Of a DNA stretch of 64,000 nucleotides, positions 21,147 through 33,300 are shown piece by piece. The notes beneath the pieces are model-generated. The model searched no databases, was not told the origin of the DNA, and saw only the letters and a program-made list of their open reading frames with translations. The stretch covers positions 61,814,001 to 61,878,000 of the forward strand of contig CM114272.1 in the NCBI GenBank assembly GCA_050084515.1. The letters are read 5' to 3'. The DNA is from Blasia pusilla. Lineage: Eukaryota; Marchantiophyta; Marchantiopsida; Blasiales. A program made the position numbers and the translations under genes. Every line of letters begins with the position of its first letter. Positions within the stretch are counted from its first letter, which is position 1.

Positions 21147-21487
21147 TGTAAAAATAAAGAGTAGTAAAAACGGCACACCCGGCCTAAAACTCCACTCCTC
21201 AATCTACATCGGCATATCGAGCCTCGTCCACCCTGCGCTATCAAGGAATCCGGACGCTAGCACCCTAGTCCTATCTCACACACATACAAGAGAGGTACTC
21301 CAACGGCCCAACATGAGAAAGATGGCTTAGGAAAGCCATCTTCCTCTCTTATATAGGGTTGGGAAGAGCCAAAAGGCTCTTCCCCTAAAAATACCTATCC
21401 CCTTGATAACCTGCGCGCACAGGTAACTAGGGGCGGGTAACTTGGTCAACAAGTCACCCGGCTATGCAAGACCCCAATAAGAAAATT
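21147..21487 (-). repeat. 5' LTR of copy B
   Basis: Pairs with 13680-14041. On the element strand the inner edge reads ...CTCTTTATTTTTACA, a CA end as expected. The outer edge stops matching after GAAA at about 21485, so the first 15-20 bases of this LTR are diverged or lost. TATA box (21348-21356) and hairpins 1 and 2 are intact. Mismatches to the 3' LTR show that the insertion is not recent. Confidence 0.8.
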
Positions 21488-22479
21488 ATTAGAAACAACG
21501 TTCCTGACACAATGGACCTATCCTCAACCTCATCCGACACAGTGGGACAAAGTTACACTCAAGATAGTCTGCTGGCTCCTACGCCCCATCCACGATAGAT
21601 CTCGACCTATCGGCTACTCAGATGTGACACTCATCCCATCATCTTCCAGCCTTGATACAATGCACATTCTAAGTGCCTTGAAACAAAGTAGGGAATTCTG
21701 TGATATTGCAAAAAGTGTTTTTTTGTCATTTGCTTCACAATCTTGGACCATCCATAAGACAATCTTCTTCCTCTCTTGGATTGAGAAAACCTGATGCAAT
21801 CCTCATGAGCATTCTCAATATTGTTGCTCTTCACCAACAACCACAACACTATTGTCCTGCGACCTATCTTGACTTTGCCCATGTTCTTGTGTTGCTCAAG
21901 TCCTTTCATCAAACGAGACTACAGTCTTTCAGCAATTCAAACAATCCGCACAACTTCATAGAAAATTTCTTCTCCACATAAAGGTTATAATTGACTTCCA
22001 ACAATAGAATGTTGAGAACTTTGTAAGGTGAAACAACCAAAAAGAACCTTATTTTTTTCCCCTAAGGGCATTCTACTCGAGCTCTTCTCTCATACCGCCA
22101 CACACAAACATGGGAGGATCCCATACATAAGCGGCGCCCGAAGGGAATTCCCCTTCCACCACATTTTTTTTTCAATATTATCACTTCGCCTAGTTAGTGT
22201 GCATGGAACTAATTAGGAATACTCACGTCAAGTAGTATAAACTTGTGCGATGCATGGACCTATATTACCTCCCATACTTGTCAAAATTTTCAGGTGTCAT
22301 TTTAAATGAGTTCGGTATGATCTTATTCATTCAAAAGACCAACACTCTTCTACATTTGGTTGAAAATGCCAAATGTAAAAAACTGAGGAATTTGCAAAAT
22401 GAAAAGACATTCTAAAATAATAATATATGAGAATTATGACAAAACGACAAATACACACTAATTACTAATAAATGAGTGT

Positions 22480-23090
22480 AGGACGGCTAATGGATGGAAC
22501 ATCAAGCATTCTTGAGAATAGACAGAACACCCGACAACAAGTGGGACCGTTCCATCTAGGACCCCGAACGGAATGAACGGAACTCTCACAATTAGCTCCG
22601 CTAATGGAACAAATGAAACATCCGACGTCAATAGGGACTATTCCATCCAAGATGTAGGACCTCCGCTGAACAAACACAAGGACCCTTCCATCCATCTTCA
22701 TGCCATTACATCCGACGGAAGGAACAGCCATCACTAGCACCTCTAACGTAACTAGTCCCACTCTCCCATCCATCCATCCAGTGGGGCATCCAGTAGTAGA
22801 AGCAGGAACGTCCCACCACGCCTCCAAGTGGGATCATTCCATCCAAAATCCACCGAAATCTAGGACCACTGACAGAACGAACCGATGGAATAAGCAGCCG
22901 ACAAGTGGACCCTACTTTCCATCCATCCATCCATCCCTGACCTCTAATGGCAGCTCCTATCACACAAAGAAAGCACCGCACGCACGACAAGTGGGACCCG
23001 TTCCATCCCGGGCCACTACGACCTCCCATCCTCCCGCGATCCATCCAGGTCCTCCAATTGAAGGAACGCCGACGCACGACTAATCAGATC
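22480..23090. repeat. Degenerate tandem array of TTCCATCC / AAGTGGGACC words
   Basis: The phrase 'aagtggga(c)c.ttccatc' recurs about every 100-130 bp (near 22541, 22660, 22829, 22907, 22990) with (CCAT)n runs at about 22919-22936. The minus strand gives open but compositionally biased frames, so it is read as repeat rather than gene. Confidence 0.55.
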
Positions 23091-23119
23091 CCCCCCTCCC
23101 TCTCCCGAACAAGATGAGG

Positions 23120-23395
23120 CAGCGGATCACGGCGGACGGAACTCCGCAGCCCCGATAGAAAGCTTAGGATCCTCCCGGACGGAACTCCAGAGCCCCGAAG
23201 GAAAGCTTAAGACCGCGGGGGCGGACTGAACTCCATAGGCCCGAAGGAGAGCTTAGGATCCCCCCGGACAGCACTCCAGAGCCCCGAAGAAGACCGCGGC
23301 GGACAGAACTCCAGAGCCTCGAAGGAGAGCTTAGGATCCCCCGGACAGAACTCCAGAACCCCTAAGGAAAGCTTAAGACCGCGGCGGACAAAACG
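23120..23395. repeat. Minisatellite array 1, unit about 46 bp
   Basis: The unit consensus is roughly GGCGGACAGAACTCCAGAG plus CCCCGAAGGAAAGCTTAAGA plus CCGC. About six units, some shortened, alternate AGCTTAAGACCGCGG and AGCTTAGGATCCCCC junctions. Confidence 0.8.
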
Positions 23396-24049
23396 AATAC
23401 AATGACAAACTTCAATAAAAACCCATAAGGATCATGATGGAAAACCCATGATGATACAAAGGAGGAGCCAAACACCCTCCGGCGAAAACCAGGGTTGAAA
23501 AGAAGGGCGTTTTCCCTAGCGACCAAACTCTTATATAATGTAGAAAAGGATGGGAAATCCATCACGATACAAAAGAGGGGGCATGGAGATCCAAAAAATA
23601 GATTTCAAGAGGTCGGAACCGGCCCCGATGAGAAAGGAGGCCTTCTCTCCTAACGACTGAAATCATCAACAGCATAGACAATATCAACAACACCTAGAGA
23701 ATTATGACTACTACTAAGCGGACCTCTAACATTGGCGTCTCCAACCGCCCGAGCCCGCCGTAAAAACCCATTTGCCTGGACGCACTGCAAAGCTATGGAG
23801 ACCCATTGCCAAACTCGCCAACGACAAAAACAATATGAATAACGCTTCGACAATTATGGCTATTACTATTATACCACTAGTAGCCATTGGTATTTCCATC
23901 CGTAGTAAAAGTCCATTTGCCTGGGCTTGTAACAAAGTTATGGAAACCCTTTGTCTACAATAAAGAAGTCCAATAATTCATTTATAAACTCGACTAAAAA
24001 TATACTCGTAATGACCGAGTCAAACCTCTCCCATAACTCGTCTTTATGA

Positions 24050-24435
24050 CTAGGGGACTGAACTCGAAAACCCCGAAAGAAAGCTTAAGACCACCTCGGA
24101 CAGAACTTAAAGACCCCAAGGCAAAATTAAGACGACGGCGGACAGAACTTTAGAGCCCGGGAGGAGAGCTGAAGACGACGGCAGACCGAACTTTAGATCC
24201 CGGAAGGAAGGCTGAGGAGAGCGGCGGACAGAACTCCAGAGCCACAGAAGGCAAGCCCAGGACGACGGCGGACGGAACTTTAGAGGCCGGAAGGAAGGCT
24301 TAAGGCACCGTCGGACTGAACTTTAGAGCCCGGAAGGAAAGATTAAGACAGCGGCGGACAGATCTTTAGTGCCCAAAAGGAAAGCTCGGGACAACGGCGG
24401 ACAGAGTTCCCTGAAGGAAAGAAAGCTGAGGATCA
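24050..24435. repeat. Minisatellite array 2, same unit family
   Basis: About eight to nine more units of the same repeat (GACGGCGGACAGAACTTTAG, AGCCCGGAAGGAAGGCTTA), more diverged from array 1 and ending about 285 bp before the predicted start codon of the DUF760 gene. Confidence 0.8.
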
Positions 24436-24718
24436 GTGACGATAGACCGACAGTAGTGGAGTAGGGAGGAGAAGGAAAGGGAGAGGGAGAGGGTGTGGGC
24501 TTTGAGAGAGGGTTGAAAATCGGAGGGAGGAGTGGAAGAATTGGAGTGGTTGTGATGATTGGGTCACGGGGGAAGCAGATCGGCCGCATCAGCGCAGGAT
24601 GGAGCGTGGGCGGTGGTGCGATCGGTGGGCGATGTGTGTATGGCTAGCGAGAGGGGTCGTCTGTAGGCAATTCTAGAGCGGGGAACTGGAGTCCGGGCGT
24701 GAGGAGTGCTGAGGAGAT

Positions 24719-27700
24719 ATGGCTATGGCAGCCTCTCTGGCACAAGCGGTAGCTGTTGGAGGGTTTGCCGTGGCTCTCCACGACGTGGAGCATGGGAGAA
24801 GTGCAGAGGCGACATTAGCATGCAGTTGTAGCTTCAGGAGCCCGTGGGGTGCGCAAAGAGGGCAGAGGGCGTTGTTGCCCAGAGGCTCATGGGGTGCCAG
24901 AGTCCGTAGAGAACTTGTAGGTTTTCAGCCTCCTGCTCGTCCCAGAAAACGATTGCAGAGGTCCGTTTGCCTCACCCGAGGTGTGAATGGGGCCTCCCGC
25001 GAAGGTGCCGACAGCGAGAGCAGCGCCAATCAGCTGACAACAAAAGTGGATCCTCTCAGGAAGGCAAGTTTCCCTCTCACTCGTGGAAATTCAAGTGCAG
25101 CAGTGGAGGATGGGCTGCGGCAGAGAGAGACTTGAGGGAAATCATTTCAAACCCATGTCGCGGGGGTTTTTGTCTTATGTCTTGCGAGCTACATGTCTCC
25201 CGTGCCCGAATTTGAAGGATGAGTATATTGGAAATATTACGCCAAAACTGGTTCACGGAGCGATAGACCTTCTCAAGAACGGACTGCAATCAAGCCAGTG
25301 CACAACCGATATGCCCCGGCTGGAGTCCGATTTCTGTCCAGCAAACCAGTGTAGATAGGCTCCACGGATCTCATGGAGGGAATTACTTTGTTTGGAGCAA
25401 AGCAGCCAGAAGAAACAGGGATCCCTGTTCGACTTCACGAACATAGTGGGTTAGCTGAGTGCGTCATTGGAGCCAATTTTGAATCTTTGTGGGAGAAGCG
25501 CAATTTGCCAAATTCACCTTGTCTTTCGTCGGATACTGTCTGAGGAGTTCGTAGTTCTTATCACCCTAACGGACTCTGAGCTCCGAGTCTTCGCTGGAAA
25601 ATTAGACTTGAGCATATCCTACTTCTTAGAAATGGAAGTAGGCCAGTTCAGGATTAAGTAGCGTATGTTTGCTCTTTATGATGACGATTCAGATGAACCT
25701 GTCTACCTTTTGGTGATTTCGTGTAGTAGTTGTTTTGAAAATATGGATTCTCCGATTGCACTCTATACAAAACATGTTTAAGTCAGAAAGTGAGAATTTT
25801 TTAGTGTTGTCGTGGAATGTGTACTTAGATGTACGTTCCCCTGACTGTTGGTGATAACTGATGAGTATCCAGAGTGCATTCAATAGTTCCGAGTCTATTT
25901 CACGTCAATGGATTGCGTTCAGATACCTTTGTAAAGAGAAACACAGTGCATGCAATGAGCCTCAAGCTTATCAAGTTTGTGTCTTATTTTCTGATCATCT
26001 TTGAATGGCTCAGGAGGTCATGTGTTTTTGCTATCTTTCAACTGGATTCGTGCAAAGAAAATTTTCATCTTACGGGCATTTTGGCTGTCTGTATTCAGGA
26101 AGATATTTCCGTACTGCTTAGTCTTATTCAGGAGGTGGAACCCTTGGACATTAGTCTCATCAGTAAAGACGTCTCCTCAGACAGTACAGATGCGATGAAG
26201 AGAACTATCTCTGGAATGCTTGGGCTTCTACCGTCCAATCAGTTTCAGGTGACTATTGAGGCCCCTGAAGAACCACTTGGCCGCCTGCTTGTATCTTCGA
26301 TGATGACTGGGTAAGCAAGGTTGACCTTCTATTTAGTGTGGAATGGTTATAACCCTCTTTGTATGCACCGTCAATGAAAGATTGGTCCTGGTCACTGGAT
26401 TATCAGAAGATTTTGGGGTTATGCCACACAAATCTTATTGTTTCCGGCAGTTGTCCTCTGCAGGTATACACTCCGGAATGGTGAATACCGTCTATGCTTG
26501 ATAAGGAGCCTTGACCTGGAACACACAGAAGAGGACCTTCATGACTGGTCTACCAGAGCAACGACTGAAGACAGGATAATGGAAATTGTGGGTGCCATGG
26601 GTTTAGAGTTGTTAGATCCGGTATCTGAGGATGAGGTCTTGTCTCCAACACCAGACAACGATCTTGAAATTGTGCGGAATCCTGAAGGGGTTGTCTTGCC
26701 GGAAGAACTAGGTGAGGTATCTGCGGAAGTTGCAAGTTATATCCAGTCTTTGCAGTCAAAACTGTCAGCAACTTCAAAGGTTAGTCCTAACTCTACAAGT
26801 GTGGAAGTAGCTGACTTCTTTTTTGGAATGGATTTCCACATTTTCCACATTCCTGGATTGAAGGAATGTACGAGCTTGAATCCAGGAACCATTTTTTAGA
26901 GAAGAAAAGACAAGTGTAGTGCAATTGAAATATGAACTCTTAACTTAGGTTAGTCGTATTAGTTTTGCAGTGTCAAGTCATTCATGCAAGTGGTGGTCCC
27001 TGTTTAGTGAACCCCTTGTTGCATAGGAGTGCAGGAGTTGGACGAGTGCAAACATGCACTAAGTACTCTTGAGATGGAGAGCTTGGCGGGGGAAGAACAC
27101 AATGATCTTTTGGACTACTTAAGATCCTTAGAACCAGAAAAGGTTTGTACAGAAAAGCTCTTTCGTTGTCGATGTGTGATGGGCTATGATCATGTCTTCT
27201 ATTGGCTTCACATTTTTAATATCATCCACCACATTCATTACCCTAACTTTCTCTTGATATGAGGCAGGTAGCAGAATTGTCTCAACCAACCTCACCAGAA
27301 GTGGAGCATGTGATCAATGGAGTCATTGATGGGTTGCTTGCCAACCTCTGCCTCGATCAAGCCTCCAAAGTCCCTTCATTTGGAGATGAAATGAGCGGCA
27401 TAAGTAATCCTTGGGAAGAGAAGAAGGCATCTGATGTGGTGGGCGATGAACCACTGCAGTTCCAGTCCAAGCTAACCGTATCCCGAGACTACTTGGCAAG
27501 ACTTCTTTTCTGGTATTTTCCCATCCTGAGGTCATGAATTACTATCGTGTGGGAAGGAAATATTATTAGGGCGTTTGAAAGTTCTGGAGATGTGACTGGA
27601 AATTAGCACCTTTGTTCTAGACTCGTTGCAAGCTGGAAATTTTTGGCCTAGAAGAGTGATGTGTTGTGGTCATTTTTTTTACTAATGGTTCCAGACTTTC

Positions 27701-27885
27701 CCCGCTCTATTCAAAGAAAGTCAAATCTTAGAGCCCTTAACTGACCAAATTGATGTATATGACCATCCAGGTGTATGCTCCTTGGTCATTACATGCGAGC
27801 TGTGGAGTACAGGCTTGAGCTCACACGCACACTGAATCTCTCTGGGGAGGTAAATTTGGGCAGAACAAGAAGCAGACACAGCTAG
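24719..27885 (+). CDS. DUF760 domain protein, chloroplast-targeted
   Basis: Firm exons are 26099-26310, 26464-26779, 27035-27142, 27268-27512 and 27771-27885, with matching phases and GT-AG borders. They encode AMKRTISGMLGLLPSNQFQV, LGRLLVSSMMTGYTLRNGEY, a variable acidic middle (VLPEELGEVSAEVASYIQSL) and a second half-repeat YLARLLFWCMLLGHYMRAVE, ending SRHS. This is the double DUF760 layout of plant plastid proteins of unknown function. The first exon, from ATG 24719 (MAMAASLAQAVAVGG, basic and Ser/Ala-rich), looks like a transit peptide. Its 3' end and any exon between 25060 and 26098 are not resolved; an open frame at 25083-25358 (FLSYVLRATCLP) may be part of it. The biochemical role of DUF760 is unknown. 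Confidence 0.8.
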
Positions 27886-30392
27886 AGATTATGGATGAAA
27901 AAGTAAAGATAATCTCTAGATGCTCATGACAACTTCAATTTGTGCATTGGTGGATTATTATCAGCATCCTGCGATCAGTGAAGGCTGTATTCTGAGAGTG
28001 CTGGAGGCAGTGCATTTTTCTCTTACTTCATGCTACAAAAGAGTGATTAACCATTGATGGTCCGTAATAGAGAGCATGTTTGGCATGGAGAGGTTGTACC
28101 ATAGTGGGAGGAAAAGTGAACAAGGGAGTGGAAAGGTATATCACTAGGCCATCAGGAATGTACCCTGATGGTCTTCATTTGTAAATGCTGTTTTCAAGGG
28201 AGTTAGAATTGAGAGGCTCTCCACAATAGTATTCATTTGATGAGTTTACTCTGAATTGATAGTGCATTGTGTACATGTGTTATCAGCCTCTGCTGACTTT
28301 GTATATGTGATTGATAGATTGGTCTGATACGAGCTCGGGTCATGGAATCCTTCATATATTCCATCATGCACCCTCTTTATGCTCCGGGACTCCAGTATTG
28401 AGTGGTCTAGGAAGTCTGCTTGTGTAGGGCTGTTCAATCCGGACCAGGATGGCACACAATCTTGACTCAGGTTGGAAACGTTTGAGCTGGCAGAAGATAA
28501 AGTGAAAGTAATGTACGAGAGAAGCCCAGGAGTGAGGTATCATGGCCGACTTGGAAGTGTGTTTGAAATGAAGCGCATTTATGGCACTAGTCTCAAGTTT
28601 ATACCTCACATGGTGAACTAATTTCTTAATGAGCTGCCCTTTGTGGTGAAAAACTTTCAAGGAAGATCTCAAAAGTGAACCAAAGCCTATGGAACAAAAG
28701 CATTTCAGACATTTGGGAGTGGATGTAATCATGGCAGGTGATCAAAGATTTTGAATACATGGACCAAAGTTCTCATCAAAGGTACTTTGGGATGTCTCCA
28801 CTTGGAACTCTCCATGGCTTTGCAACAAAGCAATCAGACAGGCTACCAATCTATAACAGCTGGGACTATTTGTAGACTTCAAAGCCTAGTCAATCCTACA
28901 TAAAGACGTGACACCTGTTGCACTTTCACACAACCAATCTAGAACAGCTGGGACTATTTCTAGACTTCAAAGCCTAAACAATCCTACATAGATGTGACAC
29001 CTGTCGCACTTTCACAAAGAATGATAGATTTGGAAAACTCCCGCATGGGAACTTCAGGCTCCGCACAGCAAAGGCTGAATACCAATCCGACTTCCGATTT
29101 ATCTTCTTCCTTGCTCAGTTCGAGGTCTCCTGTGCTTTCAACCTGCAGGTACACCTCCCTGACGAAGCACAAGCACACCCGTGTGAAAAACCCCGTGCAT
29201 TTATCATTTGAAAGTCCTTTTAGAGGGACCGGTCGAACTATGCACCAAATCCAGTTGAACTTCTTCAGGTCCTTATTCAATGCAGTGGATGTTTTTCTCG
29301 TGGGAGTGAGGTTAGAGTGATAACTGTAATAGGTTGCATTACTTGCAAACCTTGTTTGATTTGATAACTTGCTGGCCGACGAAAACGTGATCATCATCTT
29401 CGAACTTGGAGTTGAAATCTGCTCCCGGGTTCAAACGACTTACGTAAATGTCTTGTTCTCTGAAGTCAATAAATTCGGATGTAATCTGGAAGCTTGCAAT
29501 TCTCTGGATACTAAGAACTGCAGATGCTTAAAGTAGCAACTCTCTTTAATTTGGGATCATTTTGTTCGCTGCAAATGTCCCTTTGAATGCTTGTTCAGCT
29601 GCTGTTGAAACTCATTTTCTAACATCTTCAAGTTTTGTTAGAACGAAAAGTTAGCAACTGTCACCCGAAACTGGTTCTCGGCTGGTGTCAGCCATGAGGT
29701 GAAACATTTCACAAATCAGGGCTTCAATGGCAGTGGACACTGCTTTTACCAGTTATGTGAAGGTTTGAACTTCGTTATTTCAAGTTCCCTCAGCTATTCA
29801 GTTTTGACACTGAGACTTAAAGGGACCGATGGAAACACCTACCGGATACTGACAGGTGCTGACCCCACTTTACTCGGAGAGGCAGTGAGCTGCAAAGCAT
29901 TCCATGATAATTATTCACGCCACTGCACTTTGTTAGCATATTACAGTTCATGTGTACATATCCAGGTGTCAGGCGAGAGATGTGCCCCATATCATCTACG
30001 TCATGATATTTTAAGATTCATGACTCGACTTTCTGAATCAACTGGTGATGAATATGGATATGAACTCCAAAGACCATCTAAATAAGCCCTGGATATTTAG
30101 TGGACCACAAATTGACTGGCGAAAGGTCTGAAAGTCATTAGAAGTTCTTCATTTATACACGACGAGTAGGCTCTTTTCCAAACGATCTAATTTACTACCT
30201 ATGAATTGGCTCTCCATCATATATGTGTGTGTGAGTAGAGTGAACAAGTTGCATTCCTCAACTTGCCTCTCTCTCTTTTGCTCAAAATCTGTGACACTCT
30301 TAAGCAGCAACCTACCAGAGAAGGGTAGAATTCGCATTAAAATTTTACCCCAAATTTTCTATGCCAGTCTACAAAAAGGAGAGGTGAGATTG
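27886..30392. other. Intergenic between DUF760 gene and SDP6 (convergent 3' ends)
   Basis: The two genes point toward each other. The stretch should hold both 3' UTRs. Apart from the 88-bp duplication at 28846 no structure, domain or RNA gene was recognised. Open frames here (for example 29699-30085) have no recognisable motif. Confidence 0.5.
28846..29020. repeat. Tandem duplication, unit about 88 bp
   Basis: CCAATCTATAACAGCTGGGA... starts at 28846 and CCAATCTAGAACAGCTGGGA... at 28934. The units share 'acttcaaagcct', 'caatcctacat' and 'gtgacacctgt.gcactttcac' with about ten differences. Confidence 0.85.
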
Positions 30393-33300
30393 TCACTTGA
30401 CTGGTTTGTGCTTGCCATCATCAAACTGAGCATTATGTGATGATTTGAATGTTTCCAAAAATGCTCTGGCTGTTTGCAATTCTTGCTTCTTTCGCCATTT
30501 GTCCCATCTGTGCTCTGCTGCGAGGATCTCAATCACCCGGGGTAAAGCTCTCCCAGCAGCATCTGTGTCAAGAAAAGCCAATCTGCAGCGCCGGGCAATA
30601 AAATCCACTGCTGACTCACAGTACTCATACCGCGCACAGTACGCCACCTCTGCCTCCAAAATTGGATAACCATGGGCCAGCCGCTTGCCCAACCCCTCCA
30701 TCTGCTCCCATTGAACAACCAAACAAATCAAGATTCATCTCTAACAATCCACTTTTATGTTGTTTCCCTCAAATTTATGGAAAGGGAAAGACCCTTCTTC
30801 CTGTCCCTTCCATCCATCCATTTGATGAGTTGGACAAACAGCATGACATCACAAAAGAGAGGATTGATCTGCCAATGCTCAGTATGAGGATGGGGTGAGG
30901 GAATCCTTGCTATGTCGAGTCATGTGGCCTTGGCTTGGGTACAAAACATATCCCAGTCAGGGAAATGGAAGTTCACTTCATATTCTGTTTTCTGATAAAA
31001 TCACAGAATCGTTTGAGAGGAATAGTCATAAAACAATGGATAGACTTAATACATTATACACCTAGTAGGCCAAGCACAGTCCAATAAAACTCTATAATTC
31101 CCTGAACGTTCTGAAGTCACACTGCTGTATCATATCAGGGCAGTTGGAAGAGATGGGGGAAATGTTAAATGGCTTTTGTTAGCTTATAGCAATCCACTAA
31201 TGAAAGCCAGCCACGTTGGGAAGCATTAGAAGGAGAAGAGTGAAATCAGGTATGCAGCAAACCTGTGCAATGAGAGCAACGCGTTGGGCCATGCCACCAT
31301 AAGAATGCACCAGATGTTTGGCGGCTGCAGTGTCAAAAGCTCCTGGAACAATCTTTCCTCCATAGGTTCGTTTCATTCGCACATATTGTTGAGTAAGAAT
31401 GGTGAAGTATGAAGGATCAAACCCATCAGCTCCTATCAATGCCAAGTTTTGTGTGGCACAACCTCGTAGGGGCTGCAAAGACCCCACCCGTATAGCTGCA
31501 TCAACTGCGTCTTCTGCCATGCTGTAAGACGACAGGAGTCAAAATTGGATCCTGGGCAAAGTCTTGCTTCGTGTAAGCAACAGAAGTCCAATCCTTGTTT
31601 GGCAGTTGACACTTTTCTCTTGTAAGGAACCAGCTTCACGTGCCCGAACCATAAAATGGTTTCGACGTGTCTGACTGAGAAAAATAATGTACCTTCACCA
31701 AACATGACTGGGTCGAGCAGAGCATACAATCATTTCGTAAAGTAACTGTTTACTATTACGATTGTAACCCAACTTGAACCATCTTAGAAATGAAATGGCT
31801 AAAAGCAGTCCTTGATATATGATTTTGTGCTATGTAAAGGCAATAAAGAATAAAAGAGGAGAAGGAAGCTTCAACCTTCTATATGTGGTCCATTTGCCAC
31901 CAGTAATAGTCACCAAACCGTGATCATCAGTCACAACCACATGATCTCTGGAGATACTTGCTGTGTCCTTGGCTGTTGGGTCGCTAGCCAATGGCCGTAT
32001 CCCACTCCAAGCAGAAAGCACGTCTGATCTTCGGACCTACATGGGATACCTCCCATTAGACTACAAGAATTATAGATTGAATGTTCTCACTCGAGAGCTT
32101 GTAGTCAAACCATGTAGACAAAGTCAACATGCAGGAGCAACAAAATTGAATCCTACATCCCTCATGAGTATTGCAAAGGAACTATCCTCGATTCATTCAG
32201 TTTCTGTTGAGTGTGAGGAACTACCTTAATACACAAATAATCGCTGATAGCATCCAGGATGAACTGGATCTCCTCCTCTTTGGGTTCTGGTAACATAGTA
32301 ATTGGAGTCCCAGAGTCTGTGGTACCAGCCACAGTTCTACCCATCCAGGGAAGCATAAAAACAACCCGACCATCTTTGGTCTTGGGAACAATGAGGCCCA
32401 TCGCTTCCGGCGAGTAATAATCTGGAAGTACAATATGTACACCACTACTTGGAGATATCATGGGAATCGCATTCCCGTCGCATAGTTTTCTCACTTCATC
32501 ACAGAAAGGACCAGCTGCATTTACAACCACTTTGGCATATACATCAAAAGTCTTTCCAGACAGATTGTTACGTATCCTTGCTCCAATGACTTTTCCTGTA
32601 ATTTCATCCTTGTGCAGCGCCACTGCTTCTGCATGGTTAAGGACTGCTGCCCCTGCTAAAGATGCAGTGCAAGCCAATGCAACATTGAGGCGGGAATCAT
32701 TCATTTGTCCATCATAGTAGACCAAGGTACCCTTGAGTGTCTTCCCATCTGGATTACCCTTGGACAGAGTAGGAAACACCTCTAACGACTCCCGTGCAGA
32801 AAAGAACCTAGAAATATGAAGCATGTGGCGACCAGCCACCAGATCATACAGCTTGAAGCCTGCCCAGTAGTAGGGAATTTGCCACCATTCATAGCAAGGT
32901 GTCATGGTGGGAAGTGGATTGCATAGATGCGGTGCATTTTGGAGTATGTTGGCCCTTTCCTCCAGCGCATGAAAAACCAATTTCAGTTGCCCATAGTCCA
33001 AATGAAACACAGCTTTCTCCAGATACCTGACTCCTGATTCAGCCAACATCAGAAATGTTAGCGCATGTCATCCACCTTGTGAGCATCATGAATACTTCAA
33101 GATCCTCAGGAATTTCATCTAGCAGAATGCAAAGGCCCACATGAGACGCATGGAAGAATAAACGCTAGATAAGACCTACAATCCAGCCACCCGGCTAATA
33201 TGGGAATGAGTCATAGACAGCTGTAACTGCAAGACGACACTCAAGACGAGCAGATAAAATACATTCTCCTGATTCCATCCATTTCACGTGTGTGAAATAG

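Larger units (their letters stand above)
13680..21487 (-). mobile_element. Ty3/gypsy-type element with methyltransferase and PHD finger, copy B
   Basis: This is the most complete copy, read on the minus strand from its 5' LTR (21147-21487) to its 3' LTR (13680-14041). The order is a 5' leader rich in CCGCCTCC (20480-21146), gag with zinc knuckles, linker, methyltransferase, RT, RNase H, integrase and PHD finger. A deletion between linker and methyltransferase removed the protease and SAM motif I. Several single-base frameshifts and stops are present. The Ty3/gypsy order (RT before integrase) and the RT and integrase motifs support the class. No chromodomain was found. A primer-binding site and target-site duplication could not be fixed. 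Confidence 0.9.
21488..24718. other. Intergenic repeat-rich region before the DUF760 gene
   Basis: 21600-22000 holds sequence I could not assign. 22230-22435 resembles the AT-rich repeat at 49580-49735 (shared TTTGCAAAATGAAAAG..ATTCT and GCCAAAT), a Helitron-like family. 22480-23090 is a degenerate array built on TTCCATCC and AAGTGGGACC words. Minisatellite arrays follow. 24430-24718, GC-richer, is the likely promoter and 5' UTR of the next gene. Confidence 0.5.

Noticed and set aside
21631-21912. A 93-aa basic protein on the minus strand (KIGRRTIVLWLL, SKRGRRLSYGWSK)
   Set aside because: No family match I can justify, and no neighbouring coding signal; probably repeat-derived.
22465-23083. 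Open frames of 120-127 codons on both strands
   Set aside because: They come from the TTCCATCC/CCATCC repeat; opposite-strand mirror frames show composition, not coding.
25874-26098. Extension of the DUF760 second exon leftward (frame open from 25874)
   Set aside because: A good acceptor (TGTATTCAG at 26090-26098) and loss of similarity before it point to intron sequence.
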